This document shows, piece after piece, positions 8,209 through 16,732 of a DNA stretch of 64,000 nucleotides; position 1 is the stretch's first letter; each line of letters begins with the position of its first letter. The notes below the pieces were generated by a model. The model saw only the letters and a program-made list of their open reading frames with translations, made no database searches and had not been told where the DNA came from. The stretch is from positions 1-64,000 of the forward strand of contig DAOUEL010000031.1 in NCBI GenBank assembly GCA_034430595.1, written 5' to 3'. A program made the position numbers and the translations under genes. The stretch comes from E44-bin32 sp034430595. Its GTDB lineage: Bacteria; Chloroflexota; Anaerolineae; Anaerolineales; E44-bin32.

Positions 8209-10443
8209 GTGTCGCTTGATTCCAACCCGAGCGGGTCAGGGGGTGCGCCCGATCGAGGAGGATTCGCTGACTCAACCTATCGCGAGCTATTCGAGCTCGC
8301 CCCGAACCCACGTCTCGTTCTCGATCGATCCGGTGTGACGCTGCTCGTAAATCATGCATTCTCCAACCAGCTTGGATACTCCCGCCAGGAATGGCTCGAA
8401 AGAAATACGGCCTGGAGCCAGCTCTTCGATGAGCCGGGGATGGCCGAAGAAATTCTCAACGAAATTTCGGACCGCAAAGCGATCCGCAACCGAGAGGTGC
8501 TCATCTTAGGCAATGATGGTCATCCCATCACGATGCTACTTTCCGGAAGCACATTGCTGTTCAACAACACCCCCGCCGTCGAGATCACCCTGCTCGACAT
8601 CACCCGCCAGAAGCATTACCAGCGCGCCCTGCACCGCGATCATGCCCGCCTGACCTCCCTGCTGGAGGGTTTGACAGCCGGACTGTTCCTCGTCAACCAA
8701 CATGGTCTGGTGACCGAGGTCAATCGCATGCTCTTCAATTTGCTTGACCTCGAGCAGGGGGGTGCCATCGGTAGCTCCTACAAGGAGCTCTTTGCACATT
8801 TAATTGATCTTTGTGCTGAACCCGAAGTTGTTCAAAATACGCTCAGCGAAGCCGTGCTCGCCGTCGGTGAGCGGCCGGTGGTCGTGGTTGTCCTCAATCG
8901 AGAACCGCCAGTACACCTCGAACTGACCTTCTTCCCGGTCTGGGATGATCATGGGATACCAATTGGCTGGGGTGGCCTGGTGACCGACGTCAGCGAGATG
9001 CGCGACAGCGTTTCCTGGAAGCTCGAACTGCTCTCGATCCTGGCGCACGATATTCGCGCCCCACTTGCCACATTGAAGGGGCACGCGACCGCCTTGCTGG
9101 CGAACTTCCGCCAGTGGGATGATGCTCTGCTGGAAGAATTCCTCAGCGCGATCGACCGCAGCACCGATCAGCTCATTCACCAGGTGGAGCGCAGTTTGGC
9201 ACTAACCCGGGTTGAAGCCGGCCGGCTTGGCCTGCGGCCGGAAGCGGTTGAGCCGGAACGGATGATTCAGGACGCGGTCGAGCGGATTTCGGGCTCGATT
9301 GGTCAGGTTGAGCTGGTGCTCGAACTTCCACCGAACCTGCCCACCGTGCGCGTGGATTCGGGCCGAATGGAAGAGGTCCTGATCAACCTGATTGAAAACG
9401 CCGCCCGCTACAGTCCGCCGGGTAAGCCAGTCCGGCTCTCCGCCCGGGTGACGGATTCGATGCTGCAGCTGGCAGTCACAGACGAAGGTCCGGGGATACC
9501 ACCCGAGAAGCAGGAAGAGATCTTCAGGAAGTTCGCCCGCGATGAAGTCGAAGGGGGCAGCGGCCTGGGGCTGTTCATCGCCCGTCGAATTGTAGAAGCA
9601 CATGGCGGGCAGATCTGGGTCGAAAGCCCACCGGAAGACGTCCAGCACGGCGCTAAGTTTGTGATAACGATCCCGGTTATGCCCGCTGCATCCGAGCAGC
9701 ATAAAGCCGCCGGCCAGGGGCGGACAGCTGCTCGATCCTTCGCTGGTGAGACTGCAGAGCAGGGCTTGAAACTCCTGGTCGTTGAGGACGAACCGGATTT
9801 CCAGGTGCTGCTTCGTTCCGTACTGCAGGAAGCGGGCTACGAAGTCGATCATGTCCCCGACGGACAGGCTGCCCTGGATCTGATCCAGACCTCGACTCCC
9901 GATATAGTGCTGCTGGATTGGATGCTGCCCGACATGGATGGGCTCAGCGTCTGCCGCAACCTGAGGCGCTGGTCGAATATCCCGGTGCTGATGGTCACTT
10001 CCCGCAGCGCACAAGAGGACCTGATTGCGGCGCTCGATGCTGGTGCAGACGATTACATTGTCAAACCGTTCCAGACACCGGAGCTGCTCGCTCGCATTCG
10101 CGCCGTACTGCGCCGGCGGGAAGCCTGGTCCGAGCGCGAAGCGGATCAATTCAGCTCGGGGGGTTTGATGATCCACTTCGACGCCCAAGAAGTCTGGAGT
10201 CACGGCAAGCGTATCGAGCTAACGCCAACCGAATACTCGCTGCTCGCTTATCTCGCCCACAATCAAGGCCATGTCCTGACGTACGCTCAGCTGCTCGACC
10301 ACCTCTACCAGGACAGCCAGGATCGCAGCCGTCACGACCTGTTCGTACATATCAGCCGCCTCAGGAAGAAGATCGAACCGGATCCGGATGAGCCCCGCTA
10401 TATCCGAACCCGCTGGGGTGTCGGCTACCTGTTCGAATCTTGA
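8209..10443 (+). CDS. PAS sensor histidine kinase fused to an OmpR/PhoB-type response regulator
   Basis: One polypeptide of about 744 residues holds a whole two-component pathway. A PAS domain lies near residues 25-140 and a second PAS-like domain near 145-260. A HisKA domain has its phospho-accepting His in SILAHDIRAPLATL near residue 280. An HATPase has LINLIENAARYSPP, DEGPGIP and GSGLGLFIARRI motifs at residues 385-490. A receiver at 520-640 has its phospho-Asp in LLDWMLP and its Lys in YIVKPF. A C-terminal winged helix spans 650-744 (LTPTEYSLLAYLA, RLRKKIE, IRTRWGVGYLFE). No membrane helix is evident, so it probably senses a cytoplasmic signal. I chose the GTG at 8209 with GGAG upstream; a GTG at 8125 would add 28 uncharacteristic residues. 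The sigma factor gene downstream has PhoB-like direct repeats in its promoter region. Confidence 0.9.
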   Translation: MSLDSNPSGSGGAPDRGGFADSTYRELFELAPNPRLVLDRSGVTLLVNHAFSNQLGYSRQEWLERNTAWSQLFDEPGMAEEILNEISDRKAIRNREVLILGNDGHPITMLLSGSTLLFNNTPAVEITLLDITRQKHYQRALHRDHARLTSLLEGLTAGLFLVNQHGLVTEVNRMLFNLLDLEQGGAIGSSYKELFAHLIDLCAEPEVVQNTLSEAVLAVGERPVVVVVLNREPPVHLELTFFPVWDDHGIPIGWGGLVTDVSEMRDSVSWKLELLSILAHDIRAPLATLKGHATALLANFRQWDDALLEEFLSAIDRSTDQLIHQVERSLALTRVEAGRLGLRPEAVEPERMIQDAVERISGSIGQVELVLELPPNLPTVRVDSGRMEEVLINLIENAARYSPPGKPVRLSARVTDSMLQLAVTDEGPGIPPEKQEEIFRKFARDEVEGGSGLGLFIARRIVEAHGGQIWVESPPEDVQHGAKFVITIPVMPAASEQHKAAGQGRTAARSFAGETAEQGLKLLVVEDEPDFQVLLRSVLQEAGYEVDHVPDGQAALDLIQTSTPDIVLLDWMLPDMDGLSVCRNLRRWSNIPVLMVTSRSAQEDLIAALDAGADDYIVKPFQTPELLARIRAVLRRREAWSEREADQFSSGGLMIHFDAQEVWSHGKRIELTPTEYSLLAYLAHNQGHVLTYAQLLDHLYQDSQDRSRHDLFVHISRLRKKIEPDPDEPRYIRTRWGVGYLFES

Positions 10444-10809
10444 TAATTTTCACTTTCACCGCTTGAGTTCTTCCGGGAAACGATTCGAAAACCCTACGTT
10501 TTGACGCCTGTGAATGAACGGAATCCCTGCGTTATCGGTATCCATCATGCGGAATTCCTGGTTCAAGGGCTTTTTTAGAGAGATTTAAGCAAGATTTAAG
10601 CTTGGGGATTAAGATTTCATTAAGCAAATCGTTGTACACTGTACATGGTGTGGATGATCATTCAGGATGCCCAGGGATAGCTGCGATCAAGCCAGAATAG
10701 CTATCCTCCAGTTAGACTACCGGCTCCCATTCAACCCAAGATCCTATACCCGTTAACCGCCCATCGGGTGGTGCTCAGCTTGTTTGCTGTAGAAGGAATT
10801 GGTGCGCGT
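10444..10809 (+). other. Regulatory region upstream of the principal sigma factor gene
   Basis: This 366-base intergenic stretch has no gene. It holds four TTAAG repeats (10585-10624) followed by a TGTACA tandem (10633-10645) and a TACACT -10 candidate, all upstream of rpoD. The rest up to the start codon would be a 5' leader of about 160 bases. Confidence 0.5.
10584..10645 (+). promoter_or_regulatory. TTAAG direct repeats and TACACT -10 element before rpoD
   Basis: TTAAG occurs at 10585, 10596, 10609 and 10620 (spacings 11, 13 and 11), with the first two extended to TTTAAGC. Direct repeats at 11-base spacing are the usual target layout of OmpR/PhoB-type regulators. A -10 candidate TACACT at 10635-10640 would put the -35 region at about 10612-10617, where the sequence is poor, so an activator bound to the repeats could substitute. 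TGTACA occurs twice in tandem (10633-10638 and 10640-10645). Binding by the adjacent kinase/regulator fusion is inference. Confidence 0.45.
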
Positions 10810-12054
10810 ATGAGCAAAGAAATGGAACGGATGGACATCACTGCAAAGGAAAATCCCGAGTTGGAAGGCCTCTCGCCCGAGGAGCGGACGGCATTTCTGC
10901 AGCTGCTCCGACTGGGAGAGGATCAAGGCTATGTCAGCCTCGATGATCTGATGAACGTCCTTCCCGAGCCAGAGACATCGATTACAACCCTGGAGCGTTT
11001 CTACGACGGACTCATCGCGGCAGGAATTGAATTCCTCGACGATGATCAACTGGCAACCCGCAAGCTCGAACTTGGCGCACAGCCCGAAACCGAGGCAGAG
11101 GACGACGAGATCGACCTGGCCGAGGTCAGCGCCATCCACGCGATTGACTCGGGCGACACCATCGGTCTCTACCTGAGCCAGGTCGGGCGCGTTCCGCTTC
11201 TTACTCGTGATGAGGAAGTGGAGCTGGCCAAGCGCATCGAGCGCGGGAGGAAGATGCGCAGCGAGTTAGCCCAGGGCGGCTCGAACGTGAAGCGGCGGGC
11301 ACGGCTGGAAGCCCTGATTGAAGACGGCATGGCCGCACGCGAACATTTAATCATGGCCAACTCCCGCCTCGTGATCAGCGTAGCGAAAAAGTATGTCGGC
11401 CGGGGAGTGCCCCTGCTGGATCTAATCCAGGAAGGGCATGTCGGCTTGATGCGAGCGGTGAAGAAGTTTGATTACCGCCGCGGCCATAAATTCTCAACCT
11501 ACGCCACCTGGTGGATCCGCCAGGCGGTAACCCGCCTGGTCGCTGACCATGGTCGCACGATCCGCATCCCGGTCCATATGGGTGACCGGATCAACCGCAT
11601 GCTGCGCAGCCGCCATCGGCTCACACAGGATCTCGGCCGCGACCCGGGACGTGAGGAATTGGCTGAGCATCTCGGCATCGAGCCAGCAGAGGTCGATTAC
11701 ATGCTGCGAGTTGCCCAGCGGCCGCTCTCGCTTGAAAAGCCGACCGAACAGGACAGCGATGCTGTCATCGGGGACTTCATTGAGGACGAAGAAGCCCCAG
11801 CACCGGAAGAGATCACGGTCCAGGATATCCTGGAGGAACGGGTGCAGGAGGTCCTTGAAACCCTTCCGCATCGTGAAGCACTTGTCCTGCGGCTGCGCTA
11901 CGGGCTTGAGAATGGAAAGGTGCACACGCTGAAGGAAATTGGTGAGAAGATGGGCATCACGCGCGAGCGTGTGCGCCAGATCGAAGCTCAGGCGCTGCGC
12001 CGCCTGCGGCATCCGGGGATGCGCCGCGAGCTGGTTGATTTCGTCCATACATAG
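10810..12054 (+). CDS. rpoD: RNA polymerase principal sigma factor (RpoD/SigA)
   Basis: This 414-residue group 1 sigma factor directs housekeeping transcription. Region 1.1-like sequence spans about residues 15-95. Region 1.2 has IGLYLSQVGRVPLLTRDEEVEL near residue 118. Region 2 has LVISVAKKYVGRGVPLLDLIQEG, then FDYRRGHKFSTYATWWIRQA at about residues 180-240. Region 3 begins at HGRTIRIPVHM. Region 4 spans 340-410 with LRLRYGLENGKVHTLKEIG and GITRERVRQIEAQALRRLR, the -35-binding helix. The start is the ATG at 10810, with AAGGA about 12 bases upstream; an in-frame start at 10768 would add 14 residues. A strong intrinsic terminator follows. Confidence 0.96.
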   Translation: MSKEMERMDITAKENPELEGLSPEERTAFLQLLRLGEDQGYVSLDDLMNVLPEPETSITTLERFYDGLIAAGIEFLDDDQLATRKLELGAQPETEAEDDEIDLAEVSAIHAIDSGDTIGLYLSQVGRVPLLTRDEEVELAKRIERGRKMRSELAQGGSNVKRRARLEALIEDGMAAREHLIMANSRLVISVAKKYVGRGVPLLDLIQEGHVGLMRAVKKFDYRRGHKFSTYATWWIRQAVTRLVADHGRTIRIPVHMGDRINRMLRSRHRLTQDLGRDPGREELAEHLGIEPAEVDYMLRVAQRPLSLEKPTEQDSDAVIGDFIEDEEAPAPEEITVQDILEERVQEVLETLPHREALVLRLRYGLENGKVHTLKEIGEKMGITRERVRQIEAQALRRLRHPGMRRELVDFVHT

Positions 12055-12086
12055 ACCGCTTCCCATTCATTCAAGATTTACGTAAG

Positions 12087-12119
12087 GAAGCAGGCGCCCG
12101 GTGCGCCTGCTTCTTTTAT
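12087..12119 (+). terminator. Intrinsic terminator of rpoD
   Basis: An 11-bp perfect stem (GAAGCAGGCGC / GCGCCTGCTTC) with a 5-base loop is followed by TTTTAT. It lies 33 bases after the rpoD stop codon. Confidence 0.9.
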
Positions 12120-12259
12120 AGCTGCCGGGCAAGAATATTGTGAGTTTCCACCTCTGAAGGAGAGCATTTAGCAAGAATCGGCTGATATGCTCAGCATGCG
12201 TTATCGAAGAATTCTATGAAAACTTCGAATCTGTGACGGTTTGAAAGGAGCAATGAACC

Positions 12260-12553
12260 ATGGAAAACGGAAAGAGAAGTTCCAGCTCGGCAGGTTCCTT
12301 CCTGTTGGGTTCCCTGATCGGTGGAGCCGCAGGTTACATCGCAGCGCTGCTGCTCGCTCCCCATTCAGGCGACGAAACGCAGGCCGAGATCAGGGCGCAG
12401 GCAATGGCACTCAGGCAGAAGGCGAACGACATGGTCCTGGACGGCCGCCGCTCGATCGAAGAGCAGGTCGAACGTGGGCGTCATACGGTCGCTGAATGGC
12501 TGGAACAGGGCTCAACCCTGCTGGATGAACGTGCCAAGGAGCTGAGCAACTGA
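12260..12553 (+). CDS. YtxH domain protein
   Basis: This 97-residue protein has one N-terminal membrane helix at about residues 11-32 (GSFLLGSLIGGAAGYIAALLLAP) followed by a charged amphipathic helix rich in Glu, Arg and Gln. That is the YtxH layout: a small glycine-zipper membrane anchor ending in LLLAP, then a long soluble helix. YtxH proteins are linked to general stress in Bacillus, but their molecular role is unknown. AAGGAG lies 9 bases before the ATG. It is a single-gene unit, since a hairpin terminator follows and the rpoD terminator precedes it. Confidence 0.85.
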   Translation: MENGKRSSSSAGSFLLGSLIGGAAGYIAALLLAPHSGDETQAEIRAQAMALRQKANDMVLDGRRSIEEQVERGRHTVAEWLEQGSTLLDERAKELSN

Positions 12554-12597
12554 CTTCAGCGAAGAATTACGGAAGACATCTGCATGAATAATAGCCG

Positions 12598-12640
12598 GAG
12601 TGGAGCCGCAGGGGCATTGTGCCATCGGCTTCACTCTTTC
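12598..12640 (+). terminator. Intrinsic terminator of the YtxH gene
   Basis: An 11-bp stem (GAGTGGAGCCG with CGGCTTCACTC, one G-U pair) with a loop of about 17 bases is followed by TTTCTT. It lies 45 bases beyond the stop codon. Confidence 0.75.
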
Positions 12641-12696
12641 TTATGCTCTGAACCAGCACGCTACATGTGCGCAATGAGCGCCAAAAGGGCTTAATA

Positions 12697-13092
12697 ATGC
12701 TCCAAGAAAAACAGGCCGAGGTCAGTCCAACGGGGACGATTCTGCTCGTGGAACCTGATCACCAACTTCGGCGCGTGATCGCTGCCTCGCTGGAGCAGCA
12801 GGGCTTGCGCGTTCTCCAGGCCAGCGACACCCGTTTCGCGCTCAGCCTGCTCGAGCGGGAAGATCCTGAATTGCTGATCCTTGACCTCCGTCCATCGGAC
12901 TCAATCGATCGCTTGGTCGAGGTCTATCTGGACGATGAGATTGACGACGCCAAGAACCGCCCGATCTTGATTACAACGCTTGATCGCCCGGACAAGCGGT
13001 GGCTGCAGGAGATAAAACCTGACGCCGTCATCTATAAGCCATTCGACGTCCGCTATCTGTACCGCCGCGTGATGGAATCCTTGCAGGAGTGA
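12697..13092 (+). CDS. Stand-alone receiver domain protein (CheY-like)
   Basis: This 131-residue protein is a single receiver domain with no output domain. ILLVEPDHQLRRV at residues 15-27 has the acidic pocket. ELLILDLRPSDSID near residue 58 has the phospho-accepting Asp but an unusual following loop. AVIYKPFDVRYLYRRV near the C-terminus has the conserved Lys. It could relay a phosphate or bind a partner by shape alone. The ATG at 12697 has AAAAGGG 7-8 bases upstream. The CarD gene begins 7 bases after its stop, so the two are almost certainly one transcript. Confidence 0.8.
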   Translation: MLQEKQAEVSPTGTILLVEPDHQLRRVIAASLEQQGLRVLQASDTRFALSLLEREDPELLILDLRPSDSIDRLVEVYLDDEIDDAKNRPILITTLDRPDKRWLQEIKPDAVIYKPFDVRYLYRRVMESLQE

Positions 13093-13099
13093 CAAGTAC

Positions 13100-13642
13100 A
13101 TGGCCAGAAAAGGCAAGAAATCAAAGGATGGATCGAACGGCTCAGAGCCGCAGTTTAACAAAGGCGATTGGATCGTTCATATCTCGCATGGGATCGGTAA
13201 GATCGTCCGTGTCGAGAACAAACTTGTCCGCGGTGAAAAGACCCGCTGCTACCGGGTAAGAACGGAAGACAGCGTATTCTGGATTCCGGTTGGCGCCGAC
13301 GTGAGCGACCGAGTACGGCCAATCGCCAGTCCCAGGAAGTTTAAGCGTGTCGTCCGGTTGCTATCCGAGCCGGGCAAGACGATGGCCAAGATGCACAAAA
13401 TACGCCGCAAACGGATTCGGGAACATACACTTGATGGTAAGTTGAAGACAACAGCCGCCCTGATTCGAGATCTCTGGGCGCGCAAGCACGAGAAATCACT
13501 CAACGATACCGAAATGCGCGCGCTGCAGAAGCTGACCGACCGATTTGTGAAAGAATGGTCGATCAGCATGGAAATACCGCAAGAAGAAGCCCATAAGAAG
13601 CTGAATGAAATTGTCATGACTGTCACGCAGGAGGAATCCTGA
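13100..13642 (+). CDS. carD: CarD/CdnL family transcription regulator
   Basis: This 180-residue protein has an N-terminal RNA-polymerase-interacting (Tudor-like) domain (GDWIVHISHGIGKIVRVE at about residues 17-34, FWIPVGADVSDRVRPIA near residue 70) and a C-terminal helical DNA-binding domain with RDLWARKHEKSLNDTEMRAL near residue 125. CarD stabilises the open promoter complex, often at housekeeping and ribosomal promoters. The ribosome-binding site AGGAG lies inside the end of the upstream receiver gene, so translation is probably coupled. The ribosomal S1 gene follows after 71 bases, so growth-rate control of that gene is plausible. Confidence 0.92.
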   Translation: MARKGKKSKDGSNGSEPQFNKGDWIVHISHGIGKIVRVENKLVRGEKTRCYRVRTEDSVFWIPVGADVSDRVRPIASPRKFKRVVRLLSEPGKTMAKMHKIRRKRIREHTLDGKLKTTAALIRDLWARKHEKSLNDTEMRALQKLTDRFVKEWSISMEIPQEEAHKKLNEIVMTVTQEES

Positions 13643-13713
13643 ACAGGCTGTTATGGCAGATTAAAATCGCCTTTCGGCGAAATCCCTTAGAAGGAGGAAA
13701 CAAGAATACCCGT

Positions 13714-15051
13714 ATGGACCCAAAATGGCCTGATGTTAAGGAACGCACAGAAGCACCAGAAACCATGGAACAGCTGCTGGATGACTACGATTACCAACCG
13801 CCGAAGCGGGGCGAATTCCTGCAGGGTGAAATTATCCATGTAGATGATGATTCGATTCTGATCGACGTCGGCGCGAAGCGAGATGCCATCGTGCCACGCA
13901 ATGATCTAAGTCGTTTGGCCGAAGACGATCTCGCCAACCTGGAAGAGGGCGAGGTGATGCCCGTGAGAGTACTGCGCTCACCGAGCATCAGCGGTGACCT
14001 GCTGGTATCGCTTTCTAAGGGCCTGGCAAAGGAGGACTGGGAACGCGCCGAAGCGATGCTCGAAGGCGGCCAGGAGGAGGAGTTCGAGGTCGTTGGGCGC
14101 AACCGGGGCGGCGTGCTGGTCCGGTTCGGGTACCTGGAAGGCTTCGTGCCAAATTCGCACCTGCCGGATGCGCGCTCACGCGGCGATATGGAAGCGCTGA
14201 AGCGCGTCAAACGCGAGAGCGTTGGTGAAGAAATGCTCTTGAAGGTGCTCGAAGTCGACCGCAAGCGGAATCGTTTGATCCTCTCTGGCCGAGCAGCCGA
14301 GAAAGCTCGCCGCAAGAACCGGCTGGAGGAACTGGAAGCCGGTCAAAAGATCAAAGGCCGAGTGGTAAATCTAACCGATTTCGGTGCGTTCGTAGCACTT
14401 GGTGGAATTGACGGCCTGATCCACCGCTCCGAACTGAGCTGGGATGATATTGGCGATCCGGGCGAGGTTCTGGATATTGGTGATGAGATTGAGGTCATGG
14501 TCAAAGACGTCGATGTCGATCGCGAGCGAGTCAGCCTTAGTCGGAAGGACCTCCTGCCCAGCCCGTGGGACGATATCACCCAACATTATTCCGAGGGTGA
14601 CCTGGTGGAAGGGATCGTCAGCAATGTTGTGCACTTCGGAGCGTTTGTCACGCTTCCTGATGGGATAGAAGGCTTGATCCACTCGAGTGAGATGGACATC
14701 ATCGGGCCAGGGACACCGACCGACGTGGTGAAATCAGATGATCCGGTCCTCGTCCGTATTCTCTCGATCGAACCTGATCGCCATCGAATGGCGCTTAGCT
14801 TGAAACAGGTCAGCTACGACGAGCAGATGGAATGGATGGAGAAACGTCGATCCAGGGCAGAGACGGATGAAGAGGCTGGTTCAGCGATCGCGGAAGAGCT
14901 TGCAGTGGACGAGATCAGCAAGCCGGAAGCTGCCGCAGAATCCGGTTCAGAGATCGAGGCCGAAGCGGATGATCCTGTGAGCGAAGCCCAGCCCGAAGCC
15001 GCAATGGAAATCGAGAGATCCGAAGTCATGGGAGATGTTCCAGAAGATTGA
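13714..15051 (+). CDS. rpsA: Ribosomal protein S1-like, four S1 domains
   Basis: This 445-residue protein holds four consecutive S1 OB-fold repeats at about residues 30-100, 115-195, 207-280 and 293-370. Repeats 3 and 4 carry the strong motif G-x-V-x-N-x-x-x-FGAFV-x-L-x-x-G-x-x-GLIH-x-S-E. The tail from about residue 385 is highly acidic and low in complexity. S1 brings mRNA to the 30S subunit. Four repeats are typical of Gram-positive and Chloroflexi forms, against six in E. coli. The strong GGAGG site is 16 bases from the ATG at 13714, an unusually long spacing, and a small hairpin near 13665-13680 precedes it, which may matter for autoregulation. Confidence 0.92.
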   Translation: MDPKWPDVKERTEAPETMEQLLDDYDYQPPKRGEFLQGEIIHVDDDSILIDVGAKRDAIVPRNDLSRLAEDDLANLEEGEVMPVRVLRSPSISGDLLVSLSKGLAKEDWERAEAMLEGGQEEEFEVVGRNRGGVLVRFGYLEGFVPNSHLPDARSRGDMEALKRVKRESVGEEMLLKVLEVDRKRNRLILSGRAAEKARRKNRLEELEAGQKIKGRVVNLTDFGAFVALGGIDGLIHRSELSWDDIGDPGEVLDIGDEIEVMVKDVDVDRERVSLSRKDLLPSPWDDITQHYSEGDLVEGIVSNVVHFGAFVTLPDGIEGLIHSSEMDIIGPGTPTDVVKSDDPVLVRILSIEPDRHRMALSLKQVSYDEQMEWMEKRRSRAETDEEAGSAIAEELAVDEISKPEAAAESGSEIEAEADDPVSEAQPEAAMEIERSEVMGDVPED

Positions 15052-15176
15052 CCCCCTCTCGGGTACAGCCTGTCTTCCATCATTAAAAACTGCACTGACT
15101 TGGATTCGTATATTTCATGCCCCCGGAAGGACCGGGGTCATGTCTGTAATGATCGCCAGGATCACGAACCCTCTTT

Positions 15177-16703
15177 TCACCGGGCCTTCATCTGCCGCTG
15201 TGCCTGCCGTAACAGGCCTGCCTCACCCTTGATCCTGGACCAGGCCTGCTCGACAAGCTCTACCTCGGAACGCGTCTCTGGCCGCTCGCCGTAGCGAACG
15301 CGGTTGTAGGCTTCCGTCATCAGGCGCGCATCCTCCCTCGAACGCGGGAATAGCTGCCAGAGCGTTGGCAGGAATTCAAGCGGCGTCTCAGCAGTTGACC
15401 GTGGAAATCCGAGTTCACCACACAGGCGAATTAACCGAGTGTAGAGGCGGCGAATGCGCAGCGCACCCAGTAAACCCCTTCTTGGGAGCATGCTTCGTAC
15501 CTGGCTGGCAACCTGCTGCAGTCCTTGCTTAAGTAGCAGCGAAACCCGCCTGGCCTTCCATCCTTCAGCCTGATCATGTTCGTCATACCCTTCATTCGTC
15601 ACACTCCAGGGCAAGCGCCATTGCCGTCCTAACCACCAGAAGGCGAGCCCGAGCAGAGCGATGATGATGCACGAAAGTACCCGGGGTTTCCACACCCAGA
15701 GATCCACTTGCAGGCTAAATCGTCCCTGCAGGCTTTGCTCGATGTCAACCAGCAGACCGATCATCAGTTCGATGAATTTCGAGAGTTCCCTGCCGACATC
15801 CGTAAAGAGCGAGACATTTTCCAGCCAGGATCCGACCAGGAATGCCAGCAAAATGATCGGACTTACTAGTATCACTGCGATCAGCAGGACCAGCCGTATC
15901 AGCCACTGGAATAGAAACGAAACAAATGAAGCGATCCCGCCAGCAGCCAGGTGTCCGAGCGAGAGGGCGAGCAGTGTGATGAGCAATGAGGCAAACAGGA
16001 CAGCCATGATCCAGGGCTTGCTGAAGGATACTCTGTGCCCACCCCGTAGCCTGTGAAGGGATGAGATACGGGCTGTGCCGAGTGATAGCAAAGCTGAAAC
16101 ACCAAAAATTGCGAGCTGTACGCTGGGGCTCCCCCCTCCCTTGAACGCGACTGTAAAGCCTATCAATAGCAACATCGCCGCACCCAGGCTGAAGTTGCCC
16201 AGCGCAATCTTCGGATCGATTCGACTTTGGGCAAAGGAGAGCGCCCGATACCATAGATAGGTTGAAAGAGTTACCTGGACCATCTCAACCGGAAACATAT
16301 TCCGCGTGTCATGAAAACTCTCTTTCATGTGAAGGACGATCAACCGAAGACTGGATGCCGCCCCTGGGGGTTGCAAACCCTGGATGAGAAGTCCTGTAGA
16401 AATTGCATAAGCGAGTAGCAGGAATGCCCGACGGTATTTAACCCGCAATCGGACCAGGAACGCGATCCGGGCGAGGAGGTAAGCTCCTGTCATCGTCAGG
16501 AACAAATAGATGTATCTCCACGGGAATTTGATATCGACCTGATCGCCGGCCAGGAAGGTGTACCATGCGAATACCCAGCTCACCTCCATACTGATCAAGG
16601 CCAGTACAGAAAGCTCGCGCCATGGGCGAACCGTGATCAGGTTCAGATCTCGCCCCGTCACCTGAACAGACTGATTGGGATCGAACGGCGGTGTTCTTAT
16701 CAT
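15177..16703 (-). CDS. Multispanning membrane protein with C-terminal DUF4129
   Basis: This 508-residue protein has about eight to ten membrane segments in the first 370 residues. It ends in a soluble domain (about residues 425-505) with IRRLYTRLIRLCGELGFPRS, TPLEFLPTL and YNRVRYGERPETR, the DUF4129 pattern. This is the domain found at the C-terminus of TgpA-type transglutaminase membrane proteins encoded beside MoxR and DUF58. No transglutaminase Cys-His-Asp domain is present. It is the last gene of the minus-strand operon moxR-DUF58-DUF4129-DUF4129, and the paralogue ends 30 bases upstream. A role in envelope or secreted-protein maturation is inferred from context. Confidence 0.75.
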   Translation of the reverse strand: MIRTPPFDPNQSVQVTGRDLNLITVRPWRELSVLALISMEVSWVFAWYTFLAGDQVDIKFPWRYIYLFLTMTGAYLLARIAFLVRLRVKYRRAFLLLAYAISTGLLIQGLQPPGAASSLRLIVLHMKESFHDTRNMFPVEMVQVTLSTYLWYRALSFAQSRIDPKIALGNFSLGAAMLLLIGFTVAFKGGGSPSVQLAIFGVSALLSLGTARISSLHRLRGGHRVSFSKPWIMAVLFASLLITLLALSLGHLAAGGIASFVSFLFQWLIRLVLLIAVILVSPIILLAFLVGSWLENVSLFTDVGRELSKFIELMIGLLVDIEQSLQGRFSLQVDLWVWKPRVLSCIIIALLGLAFWWLGRQWRLPWSVTNEGYDEHDQAEGWKARRVSLLLKQGLQQVASQVRSMLPRRGLLGALRIRRLYTRLIRLCGELGFPRSTAETPLEFLPTLWQLFPRSREDARLMTEAYNRVRYGERPETRSEVELVEQAWSRIKGEAGLLRQAQRQMKAR

Positions 16704-16732
16704 GGGTCTGAGAGATCCAATACCTGGGCGGT

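Noticed and set aside
9202..10203. 333-codon minus-strand frame opposite the kinase/regulator fusion
   Set aside because: It runs antisense to conserved HATPase and receiver motifs and has no recognisable domain.
15121..15137. CCCCGG/CCGGGG hairpin after rpsA as a terminator
   Set aside because: The stem is short and no T tract follows, so I do not list it as a terminator.
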